A stretch of 64,000 nucleotides of DNA from Clostridia bacterium (GCA_017631955.1 JAGBSJ010000011.1:1-64000); one strand, 5' to 3'; counted from the first letter of the stretch, positions 45,626 through 56,167 are shown. Made by a program: numbers and translations. Notes: generated by a model not told the origin, from the letters alone.

Positions 45626-45655
45626 AACGCACATCAATTGATGTGCGTTTTTTCT
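45626..45655 (+). terminator. Terminator after rpmB
   Basis: 10-bp stem AACGCACATC / GATGTGCGTT with AATT between and a T-run. Confidence 0.9.
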
Positions 45656-45667
45656 TTGTTTTTATAT

Positions 45668-45702
45668 AGAAAAACGGCGTAAGTTTTTACACTTACACCG
45701 TT
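45668..45702 (-). terminator. Terminator after groEL
   Basis: AACGGCGTAAGT (45673-45684) / ACTTACACCGTT (45691-45702), one mismatch, followed by a T-run on the minus strand. Confidence 0.82.
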
Positions 45703-45710
45703 GTTTTATT

Positions 45711-45742
45711 CATTTTGCACTTTGCATTTTGCGTTTTGCACT
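45711..45742. repeat. Short degenerate tandem repeat after groEL
   Basis: Four to five imperfect 7-8 base units of the form TTTTGCA(C/T) or TTTTGCG lie between the groEL stop and its terminator. Confidence 0.55.
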
Positions 45743-45744
45743 TA

Positions 45745-47687
<1,943 letters not shown>

Positions 47688-47721
47688 TTACCTCCTGAAA
47701 AAGAATAATAAATACTGATTT

Positions 47722-47748
47722 TTAGCACTCTCAAAGTGCGAGTGCTAA
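47722..47748. promoter_or_regulatory. CIRCE operator of groESL
   Basis: Perfect TTAGCACTC-N9-GAGTGCTAA between promoter and groES; the second HrcA site in the window. Confidence 0.97.
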
Positions 47749-47753
47749 TTTAT

Positions 47754-47782
47754 ATTTTAGCCACTTTTTTCCAAATCGTCAA
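47754..47782 (-). promoter_or_regulatory. Promoter of groESL
   Basis: TTGACG-N17-TAAAAT on the minus strand, immediately ahead of CIRCE. Confidence 0.85.
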
Positions 47783-47825
47783 GTCTTTTATGTAAAATTA
47801 ACATATTTTTAATAAATTATCAAAT

Positions 47826-47846
47826 GGCGGGAGCAAGCCCCCGCCC
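47826..47846 (-). repeat. GC-rich hairpin repeat after the mazF-like gene
   Basis: GGCGGGAGCAAGCCCCCGCC; related to hairpins at 1686-1704 and 52134-52153. Here the minus-strand T-run is weak (ATTTGATAATTT), so termination is uncertain. Confidence 0.55.
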
Positions 47847-47856
47847 TACACTTGTT

Positions 47857-48201
47857 TTATATTAATCCAAAAGACACTGTCAGTGCTTTGTTTATTTTAT
47901 TCATATCTGTTGTTGAAAGATTGCCCATTCGTTCTTTAAGACGTTGTTTGTCAAGCGTTCTTACTTGTTCAAGCAATACTACGGAATCTTTACTCAATCC
48001 ACAAGCATTGCCATTTACGCTTATGTGAGTAGGTAACCTTGATTTATCTTGTTGACTTGTAATTGCGGCGGCAATAACCGTAGGGCTATACTTGTTGCCC
48101 ACATCATTCTGCACAATAAGTACCGGTCTTATTCCGCCTTGTTCAGAGCCAACCACTGGGCTTAAATCAGCGTAATATATGTCCCCTCGTTTGACATTCA
48201 T
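47857..48201 (-). CDS. MazF/NdoA-type endoribonuclease toxin
   Basis: A 114-residue PemK/MazF-fold mRNA interferase: NVKRGDIYYADLSPVVGSEQ, GGIRPVLIVQNDVGN, AAITSQQDKSRLPTH and LLEQVRTLDKQRL carry the conserved Arg and Thr/Ser of the active site. The ATG 48201 has AAAGGAGTG about 8 bases upstream. No antitoxin gene lies immediately upstream; the 94 bases there are non-coding and the next gene is a lipoprotein. It may be paired with an antitoxin elsewhere. Confidence 0.9.
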   Translation of the reverse strand: MNVKRGDIYYADLSPVVGSEQGGIRPVLIVQNDVGNKYSPTVIAAAITSQQDKSRLPTHISVNGNACGLSKDSVVLLEQVRTLDKQRLKERMGNLSTTDMNKINKALTVSFGLI

Positions 48202-48295
48202 TTTTCGTATCACTCCTTTGTTTTTATTTTTACCTATAAAATGCATAATTAAACATTTAAGTTGGCAAAATTCGGGGAGTAATACATTTTATGTA

Positions 48296-48820
48296 TCAGT
48301 TACTCTGTTTGTCCCTATATTCAAAGTTTTCAAAGAACAACAAGTCGTTACCATCAACTGAAAGTTTTACAAAATTCCTTGTTTCTTTTTCAGTATACAA
48401 TTTACAGATATGACCGTCTGCGTTATATAAAAAAACGAGTAAATCTGTTTGCGAATCAGTTTCAGGGGTTACACCCTGCACAGAGTTTATACAGGTTTCA
48501 AGAGTTCTGCAAATCATATTAAAGGGTAGTTTTTCACCTGCGAAAGTAAACGACAATTTATTCATATTCACGGTATATTCGCCGTTACTACAAAGAATTT
48601 GCATATTTTTTAGCGTTTTTGGAGAATTGAACGTGAAATTCAAGCATTGAAATGGAACATACTCGGCATTTGCAGAAATCTGTATATTATTCGCATTTGA
48701 TTTTATGATAGTATTAAAGCCACTGATTTCCAGTGGCTCTTTTTTAACTTCCTTTATTTTTTCAATACTACAACCGCCAAGCATTAGCACACACAAGAAA
48801 ATACAAAGGATTTTTTTCAT
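48296..48820 (-). CDS. Lipoprotein of unknown function
   Basis: A 174-residue protein with a lipoprotein signal (MKKILCIFLCVLMLGGCS, lipobox LGGC). The mature part is beta-rich and resembles small outer-surface lipoproteins of Clostridia, without an identifiable domain. It lies 11 bases downstream of nnr and upstream of mazF, all on one strand, so the three are probably one transcript. Confidence 0.75.
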   Translation of the reverse strand: MKKILCIFLCVLMLGGCSIEKIKEVKKEPLEISGFNTIIKSNANNIQISANAEYVPFQCLNFTFNSPKTLKNMQILCSNGEYTVNMNKLSFTFAGEKLPFNMICRTLETCINSVQGVTPETDSQTDLLVFLYNADGHICKLYTEKETRNFVKLSVDGNDLLFFENFEYRDKQSN

Positions 48821-48831
48821 AATAAATCTAC

Positions 48832-50361
48832 CTATTCAAATTTTTTGAGTATTAAAGGGAGTTCATTTAACATCAATGTAGGAGTGTTACCCATCATTGA
48901 ATATTTTTCTGTAACTTTGTCCCCTACCATACCGTGAATATTTACACCTGCGACAGCGCTTGTGAATGGGTCAATACCTTGCGCAATAAATGAAGCGATT
49001 ATTCCGCCAAGCACATCTCCACTACCACCCGTAGCCATTCCCGGATTACCTGTTGAATTTACATAAATATCGTCATATTCTGTACTGCCAACAAGTGTTG
49101 ATGCGCCTTTAAGCACAAGTACAGAATTATGAGCTTTTGTAAAGGATTTAACAACTGCACCGCGATTTTCCTGAATCTCTTCTACAGTAGCACCTGCAAT
49201 TCGGGACATTTCTTTAGGATGAGGAGTAAGGATTACGGGATTTTTCGCACTGTCTAATATATCTATATTATTTTCAAGACAATTTATACCATCCGCATCA
49301 AGAATTACAGGGACTTCTGCATTTTTAATTACAAATTCAGTAACTAATTTTGTATCTTCATCATTACCCATTCCACAACCAATAAGAACGCAAGAGCATT
49401 TTTTAAGTTCAGTTTCAAGGCGTTTCATTGCATTCTGTGAAATTCTGCCTTTTTTATTGCTTTCAAGTGGAATTAAAATCTGCTCATAAGTTTTTGGTGC
49501 GATTGCATTATATGCAACTGACGGAAAAGCAATTTTAACGAGTCCCGCACCACTATTTACCGCACCTTGTGATGCAAAATACACCGCATTAGGCATTTCA
49601 TAACTACCGCCTATTATAAGGACTGTGCCGAATGTACCTTTATGGCTATCGGTATCACGCTTTTTGAAAAATGGTTTTAATTCATCGGCACTCATTGTAA
49701 AGAGTGTTGCATCTACCTGACTATAACACTTCTCAGGGATTCCCAAAGGTGCTACTACAACTTTACCGCATTTTTCAACTGACGGTTTTAATACATGGAC
49801 AGGTTTCATTACAAGTACTGCAATTGTCATATCTGCAGAAACTGAATTTTGGGGTGCTTTACCGCTATCACCTTCAAGTCCGCTTGGCACGTCTATACTT
49901 ACAACTGTTGCGGAGGAATCGTTGATTTTTGAGATAAGCGAAGTGATTGTAGCGTCTGGCTCGCCTTTGAAACCAACACCAAAAATACAATCAATTATAA
50001 TTTGTGCGTCGTCAAAATACTTATCGGTTGTTTCGTTATAATACGCGATATTAATGCCCATAGCGCGAATTCGTGAAAGCATTTCTGAAGATTCTTCGTC
50101 AACAGGTAACCCCATAGCCATAAGCACATTCACTTTATAGCCGTTTTCACAGAGTTTTCGGGCAATTACAAATCCGTCGCCACCATTTTTACCTTTACCG
50201 CAGACAACAAGGGCATTACGCTTATTTGTATTTTCAAAAGTTTTACGGATTATTCTTGCACAATATGAGCCCGCATTCTCCATTAACTGTAAGTATGAAA
50301 TGCCTGTTTCATTGGCAAGGGCTTCTAACTTTCTTGTATTTTCAACTGTAAGTACTCGCAT
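48832..50361 (-). CDS. nnr: Bifunctional NAD(P)H-hydrate epimerase / ADP-dependent dehydratase
   Basis: A 509-residue repair enzyme that restores damaged NAD(P)HX. The N-terminal YjeF_N epimerase (1-210) has VVCGKGKNGGDGFVIARKL and VSIDVPSGLEGD; the C-terminal YjeF_C kinase-like dehydratase (230-509) has VILTPHPKEMSRI, VLKGASTLVG and the NPGMATGGSGDVLGGII motif. GGAGTG precedes the ATG. First gene of nnr-lipoprotein-mazF. Confidence 0.95.
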   Translation of the reverse strand: MRVLTVENTRKLEALANETGISYLQLMENAGSYCARIIRKTFENTNKRNALVVCGKGKNGGDGFVIARKLCENGYKVNVLMAMGLPVDEESSEMLSRIRAMGINIAYYNETTDKYFDDAQIIIDCIFGVGFKGEPDATITSLISKINDSSATVVSIDVPSGLEGDSGKAPQNSVSADMTIAVLVMKPVHVLKPSVEKCGKVVVAPLGIPEKCYSQVDATLFTMSADELKPFFKKRDTDSHKGTFGTVLIIGGSYEMPNAVYFASQGAVNSGAGLVKIAFPSVAYNAIAPKTYEQILIPLESNKKGRISQNAMKRLETELKKCSCVLIGCGMGNDEDTKLVTEFVIKNAEVPVILDADGINCLENNIDILDSAKNPVILTPHPKEMSRIAGATVEEIQENRGAVVKSFTKAHNSVLVLKGASTLVGSTEYDDIYVNSTGNPGMATGGSGDVLGGIIASFIAQGIDPFTSAVAGVNIHGMVGDKVTEKYSMMGNTPTLMLNELPLILKKFE

Positions 50362-50399
50362 TCAATTCACTCCACAAATTTTATGTAATAATGATAACA

Positions 50400-50430
50400 T
50401 AAAAAAGGAGAGTTTTTCAACTCTCCTTTT
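50400..50430 (-). terminator. Terminator after the 3D-domain gene
   Basis: 12-bp stem AAAAGGAGAGTT (50403-50414) / AACTCTCCTTTT (50419-50430) and a T-run on the minus strand. Confidence 0.9.
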
Positions 50431-50443
50431 ATGTTTTATTCAA

Positions 50444-51706
50444 TTAGAGAACATAAATTGTAACTCCGCGGTCGCCCCACTGACGACACTGACTGTTACT
50501 ATTCATATAAAGGTCAACTGTGTAGTAACCTTTCTTTGCAAATCCGCCTGTATCTTCAGCAACTGCATAACCGTAAACAATACCGTCGTTAGATACAATC
50601 CACATTTCAGTACCATAAGGAATCTGTTTTGGATTAACCGCTACACGACCTGGCATAACCTTTTTACCTGTTGCGGTTTTTCCGCCTGGTTGACAATATG
50701 CGGCTGCACGGCCTGTAATCTTATATTTGTAACTTGTTGGCACATTGTTTTCATTGATTGTGTATTTTGATGGCATTACAAGTTCTGAAATTGGTTTGCC
50801 ATTCTTTTGAATCTTTGAATTGCCAAGACTTGAACTTTTTACAAGAGTACCGATTGTAGTAACTTTATCGACTGTTTTTTTTGTGATAGTTTCACTCTGA
50901 ACCTCAGATGACTCAACAACGCCATTTACTACCTTATCTTTATAAACAACTGTTTTAGAGCCGTTTACGCCTTCTTGTGTTACTTTCTTTGTTCCTTTAA
51001 GCATTGCAGAAGAATATTTTGTTTTTGAATTAAACTTCACTGTTTCTTCCTGCTCGCGTGTTACATATTCAACACGAAGAACATCGATAACTAATTCATT
51101 TGAAAGTGCAGTATCAACAGATGGTACTACTTCATCATCACTGTCAAGGACAATATTTTGTTCTTTTAACAAATCACCTACTGTTTTTGCAGTTGATTTT
51201 ACAAACTTCTTTTCATTGTCAACGTTAATGGTAAGATTATAATAATTAAGGATTTCTACCTCTAAATTGTTTGTCACAACAGCTTTTACATTGACACTTG
51301 AAACGAGTTTGTCTGAAAGAACTACGCCTTGTTGCTCAATAAGTTCTGCTACTGTTCCTGCGAATACGATGTTTTTTACTGTACCGTCTGCATTTATAAA
51401 CTTAACGTTACTTGCACGACATACAATAACCCTGCTGTCTTCACCTGCTGTAAAATCCTTAAGAATAAGTTTATCATTTTCAGCAAGCTCAATTCCAGCT
51501 TCGGCAACTACTTAATAGACATCCTCTTCAGTTGTTTCTACTCGTGTTACCTGTGAGCCCTCATAGACATCAACTATATAGGTCTCACTTGTGGCAGCGA
51601 AAGCAGTACCTGCACAAAGAACAGCAATTGCCATTATAAGCGCAACAACTCGTGTAAAATTATGACGAGATGCTTTTGCATACCCTTTTATTTTGTTTAT
51701 CATCAT
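50444..51706 (-). pseudogene. YabE-like DUF348/G5/3D cell-wall protein gene interrupted by one in-frame TAA
   Basis: Continuous 420-codon frame on the minus strand except for TAA at codon 65 (51512-51514). It encodes a basic start and signal/membrane segment (about 20-38), then three ubiquitin-like DUF348 repeats, a G5-like domain (VTREQEETVKFNSKTKYSSA), and a C-terminal 3D domain with AEDTGG and YTVDLYM, as in resuscitation-promoting or YabE wall proteins. The stop lies in repeat 1 at a position where repeats 2 and 3 have E and D, so a GAA-to-TAA change is likely. The rest stays open, so the gene is recently broken, mis-sequenced, or read through. AAAGGAG precedes the ATG. Confidence 0.82.
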
Positions 51707-51827
51707 TCTGCTCCTTTAATAAGTCGTGCTAACCTCTCATATTTTCGGAGGGCTCATCATAAATCACGCTTGGAAAAGCCAATTTACCACTCGCCTAAAC
51801 CACGACCGTTATTCTCGCTTTGTGACC
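51707..51827 (-). promoter_or_regulatory. Structured 5' leader of the 3D-domain gene (class unknown)
   Basis: A ~120-base leader between the promoter and the ATG. GTCGTG (51801-51806 on the complement) pairs with CACGAC (51723-51728) to close a region holding CCTC/GAGG (51733-51736/51748-51751) and TTGG/CCAA (51770-51773/51779-51782) hairpins. This looks like a multibranched regulatory RNA, but it matches no motif I know; c-di-AMP (ydaO) blocks GGGGTGAATC were not found. Confidence 0.5.
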
Positions 51828-51833
51828 TTGCAC

Positions 51834-51862
51834 ATTATATTCATCTGTCAACAAAAAGTCAA
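51834..51862 (-). promoter_or_regulatory. Promoter of the 3D-domain gene
   Basis: TTGACT-N17-TATAAT on the minus strand. Confidence 0.78.
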
Positions 51863-52125
51863 ATTTTTTGAAAAATTATTTTTGTATATATTTCACAAAA
51901 ACAAGAGTCAATTTTTGACTTAATACGCATTCAACCTCTCGAAAACAACAATATATTGTGGTTTTGGTGGGTTTTCGCATTGATTTTTTTGTGAGATTAT
52001 TAAAAAATCATTAAAATATTACAAAATGGTTACAAAATTATCTCCTTTTTGTCAATTGTTTGTCCATATTTTATGCAGTTTTTTTGGAAAATATTCCTGA
52101 TATTTATATACTATTATATATAATA
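51863..52125. other. Gene-free AT-rich interval between the 3D-gene promoter and the azlCD terminator
   Basis: About 260 bases of AT-rich sequence with a few weak inverted repeats (for example around AACAACAATATATTGTGG). No gene, RNA or operator was recognised. Confidence 0.55.
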
Positions 52126-52153
52126 CGAAAAAAGGCGAGGTCAAGACCCCGCC
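52126..52153 (-). terminator. Terminator after azlD (GC-rich hairpin type)
   Basis: GGCGAGG (52134-52140) / CCCCGCC (52147-52153), with TTTTTTCG following on the minus strand; same hairpin family as 1686 and 47826. Confidence 0.78.
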
Positions 52154-52173
52154 ACACTTTATATAATATTCAA

Positions 52174-52518
52174 TTATGCAAATACCGTTTGAACTAATAC
52201 CATATATAATACAGTGCCTACACCGATGCTTAAAAGATTGTTTCGTTTCCAGATGTGAAGTAATACTACTGCAAGTCCTGCAATTAATTCGGGTAATCCG
52301 AATGGAGAAGAAATAAATGATACTGACTTGAAGCAATACACAACAAGCATACCTATTACTGCTGGTGGTAAAACTTTGCCTAAATACTCAACCGCTTTTG
52401 GTATTTTCTTACCCTCTGGGAAAAGAATAAATGGTATAGCGCGGGTAGCAAGAGTAGTGAGTGCTATTAATACTATTATAATAACAGACCGCCAGAAAGA
52501 TATGGGAAGATTATTCAT
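52174..52518 (-). CDS. azlD: Branched-chain amino acid exporter subunit AzlD
   Basis: A 114-residue protein with about four membrane helices, matching AzlD: LTTLATRAIPFILFPEGKKI, VEYLGKVLPPAVIGMLVVYC and IAGLAVVLLHIWKRNNLLSI. With AzlC it exports branched-chain amino acids or analogues. The ATG 52518 follows GGAGGGTGG; a frame to 52578 lies within azlC. It overlaps the azlC stop by 8 bases. Confidence 0.92.
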   Translation of the reverse strand: MNNLPISFWRSVIIIVLIALTTLATRAIPFILFPEGKKIPKAVEYLGKVLPPAVIGMLVVYCFKSVSFISSPFGLPELIAGLAVVLLHIWKRNNLLSIGVGTVLYMVLVQTVFA

Positions 52519-53245
52519 TGTTGCCACCCTCCCTCTTTCTCTTACTTTCTTCAATTCTATGACTTGAAAGAAGAACAATCATTATTATAATCATTGATGG
52601 TAAGATAAAACTATCTTTTCCAAAAAACAATAAACTGATAACGCTTGCTACAACACCCACAATTGCAGGAAAACGATTTTTCTTCTCAAGCCATTGTTCA
52701 ACAAAGATTACAATAAATAATGCGGTCATTGCAAAATCAATGCCTGTTGAGTCAAAAGGAATGAGAGTACCTGCAATTCCGCCAATCATTGAGCCGATTA
52801 CCCAATAGGACTGGTCAAGAATTGAAAGTGCAAACAAAAATTTACCTTCATCAATATTCTCAGGTGTTTTAGTAAGAAAGTATAAAGAATATGTTTCATC
52901 CGTTAATGAAAAAATCATATACGGTTTCTTTTTGCCCGATACCTTGAATTTATCAAGAAGTGAAAGTCCGTAGAAAATATGACGAACATTCACCATAAAG
53001 GTTAAAAATACAACCTGTAGCAAACTTACTGATGGGTCAAAGAAATTTACTGCAAGATACTGCCCTGAGCCCGCATAAACAAGCAAACTCATAAGCCCTG
53101 CCCAAAGAAAGTTATAACCTTTATCGGCAAACATAACGCCAAATGCAATGCCGATAAACAAATACCCCGTCATAACAGGTAACGTGTGTGGAAATGCCGC
53201 TTTAAATGCGGATTTGTATGTATTTTGATTTTCCAAAATAATCAC
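52511..53245 (-). CDS. azlC: Branched-chain amino acid exporter subunit AzlC
   Basis: A 244-residue membrane protein of the AzlC family: AFKAAFPHTLPVMTGYLFIGIAFG, GSGQYLAVNFF, VNVRHIFYGLSLL and SLTDETYSLYF are characteristic. Start uncertain: GTG 53245, or TTG 53236 which has GGTGAT in a better ribosome-site position. First gene of azlC-azlD. Confidence 0.93.
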   Translation of the reverse strand: MIILENQNTYKSAFKAAFPHTLPVMTGYLFIGIAFGVMFADKGYNFLWAGLMSLLVYAGSGQYLAVNFFDPSVSLLQVVFLTFMVNVRHIFYGLSLLDKFKVSGKKKPYMIFSLTDETYSLYFLTKTPENIDEGKFLFALSILDQSYWVIGSMIGGIAGTLIPFDSTGIDFAMTALFIVIFVEQWLEKKNRFPAIVGVVASVISLLFFGKDSFILPSMIIIMIVLLSSHRIEESKRKREGGNNE

Positions 53246-53288
53246 CGCAAAGATTTTACTACATTAAAGTGATAAAGTCAATATGAAT

Positions 53289-53317
53289 TTGCATAGATTT
53301 CTGTTTTGTGTTATACT
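53289..53317 (+). promoter_or_regulatory. Promoter of the YitT-family gene
   Basis: TTGCAT-N17-TATACT on the plus strand, 29 bases before the ATG. Confidence 0.6.
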
Positions 53318-53346
53318 TATAATATAGTAGCATCTTGGAGGCATAA

Positions 53347-54261
53347 ATGAAAAAAGTCAACATAAAAAAAATTAAAGATAATTTTATAAAAGAATTAAAA
53401 GGGTTGAAATTTAAAAATATTTTCTTATTATTTATTGCAGGCATTATTAATTCAATAGGTGTTACAATGTTTTTAGCGCCTGTAAATCTTTATGACAGCG
53501 GTGTTTCTGGCACTTCAATGCTTTTGTGGCAAGTTACACCTGAATATCTCAATCTTTCATTTTTTCTTATTGTTATTAACATTCCACTTTTCTTGTTTGG
53601 ACTTAAAAAGCAAGGAATACAATTTACTATTTATTCAGTTTGGGCGGTACTGATTTATTCACTTTCATCATTTGTAATTACTGATATTCTTCCTGTTGAT
53701 GTATCTACCGCTTCGCCTTTTGGAGGTCAGGATTTAGTGCTTTGTGCAATTTTTGGCGGTCTTATCTCTGGTGTTGGTAGCGGTCTTACAATCCGTTATG
53801 GTGGTGCTATTGACGGCATTGAGGTTATGGCGGTTATATTCGCGAAAAAGCTCAACATGACTGTTGGCACATTTGTAATGATATACAATGTGATTCTTTA
53901 TATAATAATAGGTATTGTTTTCAAAAGTTGGGAGTTGCCTCTTTATTCAATTATTACTTATGCTGTTGGAATTAAATCTGTTGACTTCATTGTTGAAGGT
54001 CTTGACAAGGCAAAATCAGTTATGATTATTACTGAAATGGAAGAAGAAATTTGTGATGCGTTAAGCCACGCTTTTGGCTATGGCGTTACACAAATCCACG
54101 CTACCGGTTATTATTCAGGCAAATCACGAAGTGTAATTTATTTCGTTGTAAACAGATTCCAGATTGCACGACTTAAAATGATTGTGTCAGCCATTGACCC
54201 AAATGCTTTTGTTACTATTTCAGAGACATCAGACGTGTTGGGTAGTAGTTTAAAAAAGTAA
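53347..54261 (+). CDS. YitT family membrane protein (DUF161/DUF2179)
   Basis: A 304-residue protein with about five to six N-terminal membrane helices (YitT membrane domain, with LYDSGVSGTSMLLWQV and GLTIRYGGAIDGIEVMAV) and a C-terminal ~85-residue DUF2179 domain (SVMIITEMEEEICDALSH, ATGYYSGKSRSVIYFVVNRFQ). Function is unknown; the family is often linked to spore-formers. GGAGG stands before the ATG. Monocistronic. Confidence 0.92.
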   Translation: MKKVNIKKIKDNFIKELKGLKFKNIFLLFIAGIINSIGVTMFLAPVNLYDSGVSGTSMLLWQVTPEYLNLSFFLIVINIPLFLFGLKKQGIQFTIYSVWAVLIYSLSSFVITDILPVDVSTASPFGGQDLVLCAIFGGLISGVGSGLTIRYGGAIDGIEVMAVIFAKKLNMTVGTFVMIYNVILYIIIGIVFKSWELPLYSIITYAVGIKSVDFIVEGLDKAKSVMIITEMEEEICDALSHAFGYGVTQIHATGYYSGKSRSVIYFVVNRFQIARLKMIVSAIDPNAFVTISETSDVLGSSLKK

Positions 54262-54278
54262 ATATTGGTTTTAACTTG

Positions 54279-54304
54279 CGGGACGATGTGGACTCGTCCC
54301 CTAC
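54279..54304. repeat. Dispersed palindromic element (short copy)
   Basis: CGGGACGATGTGGACTCGTCCC plus CTAC: an inverted repeat with the same ends as the 75-base element at 6806-6880. Confidence 0.62.
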
Positions 54305-54312
54305 TTTTTGTG

Positions 54313-54346
54313 TAAAAAAACAGCACCCACGTTTGTGAGTGCTGTA
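54313..54346 (-). terminator. Terminator after rpsI
   Basis: ACAGCACCCAC (54320-54330) / GTGAGTGCTGT (54335-54345), one mismatch, with a T-run on the minus strand. Confidence 0.85.
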
Positions 54347-54366
54347 ATTTTTTGATAATAAAGAAC

Positions 54367-54765
54367 TTATCTCTTTGAGAACTGAGGTGCACGACGAGCG
54401 CCTTTGAGACCGTATTTCTTTCTTTCCTTCATTCTTGGGTCTCTTGTTAAGAAACCTGCCTTTTTAAGAGCTGGACGAAGGTTTGCATCATACTCAAGAA
54501 GAGCACGTGAAAGACCATGACGGATAGCACCTGCCTGACCTGTAACGCCACCACCGTTTACGCGGCAAACGATGTCGAACTTGTCAGCTGTACCTGTAAG
54601 AGCGAGAGGCTGACGAACGATAAGTTTGAGTGTTTCAAGACCGAAATAATCGTCGATTTCTCTGTCATTGATGATGATTTTACCTGTACCTGCATAAACA
54701 CGTACACGAGCTACTGATTTCTTTCTTCTACCTGTACCGTAGAAAAATGGACTTGTTTCGTACAT
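54367..54765 (-). CDS. rpsI: Ribosomal protein S9
   Basis: A 132-residue 30S protein: [61 protein letters not shown] and the basic C-terminal [17 protein letters not shown] reaching the P site. AGGGAGG lies before the ATG. Second gene of rplM-rpsI, 19 bases after rplM. Confidence 0.98.
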   Translation of the reverse strand: MYETSPFFYGTGRRKKSVARVRVYAGTGKIIINDREIDDYFGLETLKLIVRQPLALTGTADKFDIVCRVNGGGVTGQAGAIRHGLSRALLEYDANLRPALKKAGFLTRDPRMKERKKYGLKGARRAPQFSKR

Positions 54766-54784
54766 TTAATTCTGCCTCCCTTTC

Positions 54785-55213
54785 TTAAAATTCTCTTGCT
54801 TCTGGTTTCTGTGCAGCATGTTTGTGGTCTGCACCGCGGTATACACGAAGACGTGTAAGTGCCTGACGGCCGATTACTGTGTCAGGAATCATACCCTTAA
54901 TTGCCTTTGTTACTGCAAACTCTGGCTTTGTTTTCATAAGAGTCTTGTACTTAACTTCTTTCATGTTACCTACGTAACCTGTGTGATGATAATACATTTT
55001 CTGTTCAAGCTTGTTACCTGTAAGTACAACCTTTTCTGCGTTGATAACGATTACGTGGTCGCCACAATCAGCGTTAGGTGTAAATGTTGGCTTGTGCTTA
55101 CCTCTGAGAAGAACTGCAGCTTCAGCAGCAACGCTACCAAGAGTTTTGCCTGCAGCGTCAAGCACATACCAGTTACGGGTAATGTCGCCCTTTTTTGGCA
55201 TATAAGTTGACAT
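54785..55213 (-). CDS. rplM: Ribosomal protein L13
   Basis: A 142-residue 50S protein: TRNWYVLDAAGKTLGSVAAEAA, LLRGKHKPTFTPNADCGDHVIV and the C-terminal MKTKPEFAVTKAIKGMIPDT, LTRLRVYRGADHKHAAQKP. GGAGG precedes the ATG. First gene of the rplM-rpsI pair; autogenous leader control is known for this operon in Firmicutes but I could not identify the leader fold here. Confidence 0.98.
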   Translation of the reverse strand: MSTYMPKKGDITRNWYVLDAAGKTLGSVAAEAAVLLRGKHKPTFTPNADCGDHVIVINAEKVVLTGNKLEQKMYYHHTGYVGNMKEVKYKTLMKTKPEFAVTKAIKGMIPDTVIGRQALTRLRVYRGADHKHAAQKPEAREF

Positions 55214-55385
55214 AGAACTTACCTCCGAATAATATTTTTAATTGCTCGAGAATTATACCAAAGGAAAAACACAATGTCAACACATTTTTTCGAAAATTTA
55301 ACGAGAGAAATATAAATCTCTCTTTTTCTTTAAATTTCTTTATTTTTCATATATTTTTCTTTTTTATTATTTTTAAAAATATTTG

Positions 55386-55414
55386 TTTACTTTTAACTAA
55401 TATTGATATAAAAT
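55386..55414 (+). promoter_or_regulatory. Promoter of the TtcA-like gene
   Basis: TTTACT-N17-TAAAAT on the plus strand. Confidence 0.6.
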
Positions 55415-55447
55415 GTTGGTAATATGTTTTAAGTGAGGTATATCACA

Positions 55448-56167
55448 TTGCAAAAGTTATTAAGTTTAGTCCGTGCATGTGTTGACAAATACAATATGAT
55501 TGAAGATGGCGACAAAATCGGCGTATGTGTTTCAGGCGGAAAAGACAGTGTTGTTATGCTTTTATGCCTTATTAATCTTAAGATTTTCTACCCAAAGAAA
55601 TTTGAACTTTGTGCAATCACTTTAGACCCACAATTCTTTGGCGAATGCGCAGATTATTCTGAAATTCAAGCAATCTGTGATAAACACAATATACCATATA
55701 CTATAAAGAAGACAGAACTCTATCACATTATTTTTGAAGAGCGTAAAGAGAGTAATCCTTGTAGTTTATGTGCCAGAATGCGACGTGGGCTACTTCACGA
55801 TACCGCTAAAGAGTTAGGTTGCAATAAAATTGCTCTTGGTCATCACATGGATGACGCAGCAGAAACATTTATTATGAATCTTTTCGGTAACGGTAGGGCT
55901 GAGTGTTTCTCCCCTGTTTCATATCTTTCAAGAAAAGACCTTTATATGATTAGACCTATGGTTTTCGCTTATGAAACAGACATTACCAGAGTCGCAAACA
56001 AAGAGAATGTGCCTATTGTTGAAAGCAAATGTCCTGCAGACGAGAAAACAAATCGTGAAGATACTAAAAATCTTCTTGCAGAGTTAGAAAAGCGTTACCC
56101 TGCACTCCGACAGAAAATTGTTGGTGGTATGCAAAGAGGTAATATAAGCAACTGGGGTATTGATTAA
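55448..56167 (+). CDS. PP-loop ATPase, TtcA-like tRNA thiolation enzyme
   Basis: A 239-residue protein of the TtcA/TtuA PP-loop family that adenylates and thiolates tRNA. Seen: PP-loop VCVSGGKDSVVMLLC, the CxxC pair in CSLCARMRRG (cluster ligands), and GHHMDDAAETFIMNLFGNG. Three Cys for a 4Fe-4S cluster are plausible, two in CSLC and one in SKCPADEKTNRE. The start is TTG 55448 with GAGGT 8 bases upstream; a longer frame to a GTG at 55433 includes that site. Monocistronic. Confidence 0.88.
   Translation: MQKLLSLVRACVDKYNMIEDGDKIGVCVSGGKDSVVMLLCLINLKIFYPKKFELCAITLDPQFFGECADYSEIQAICDKHNIPYTIKKTELYHIIFEERKESNPCSLCARMRRGLLHDTAKELGCNKIALGHHMDDAAETFIMNLFGNGRAECFSPVSYLSRKDLYMIRPMVFAYETDITRVANKENVPIVESKCPADEKTNREDTKNLLAELEKRYPALRQKIVGGMQRGNISNWGID

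Noticed and set aside
51707..51827. c-di-AMP (ydaO) or ZTP riboswitch on the 3D-domain leader
   Set aside because: A GGTCGTG...GGCGA fragment recalls ZTP and the gene type recalls ydaO, but neither set of core conserved blocks (CCGCCTGGGC; GGGGTGAATC) is present.
54818..55210. 130-codon plus-strand frame over rplM
   Set aside because: Cys/Tyr/His-rich shadow of a ribosomal protein gene.
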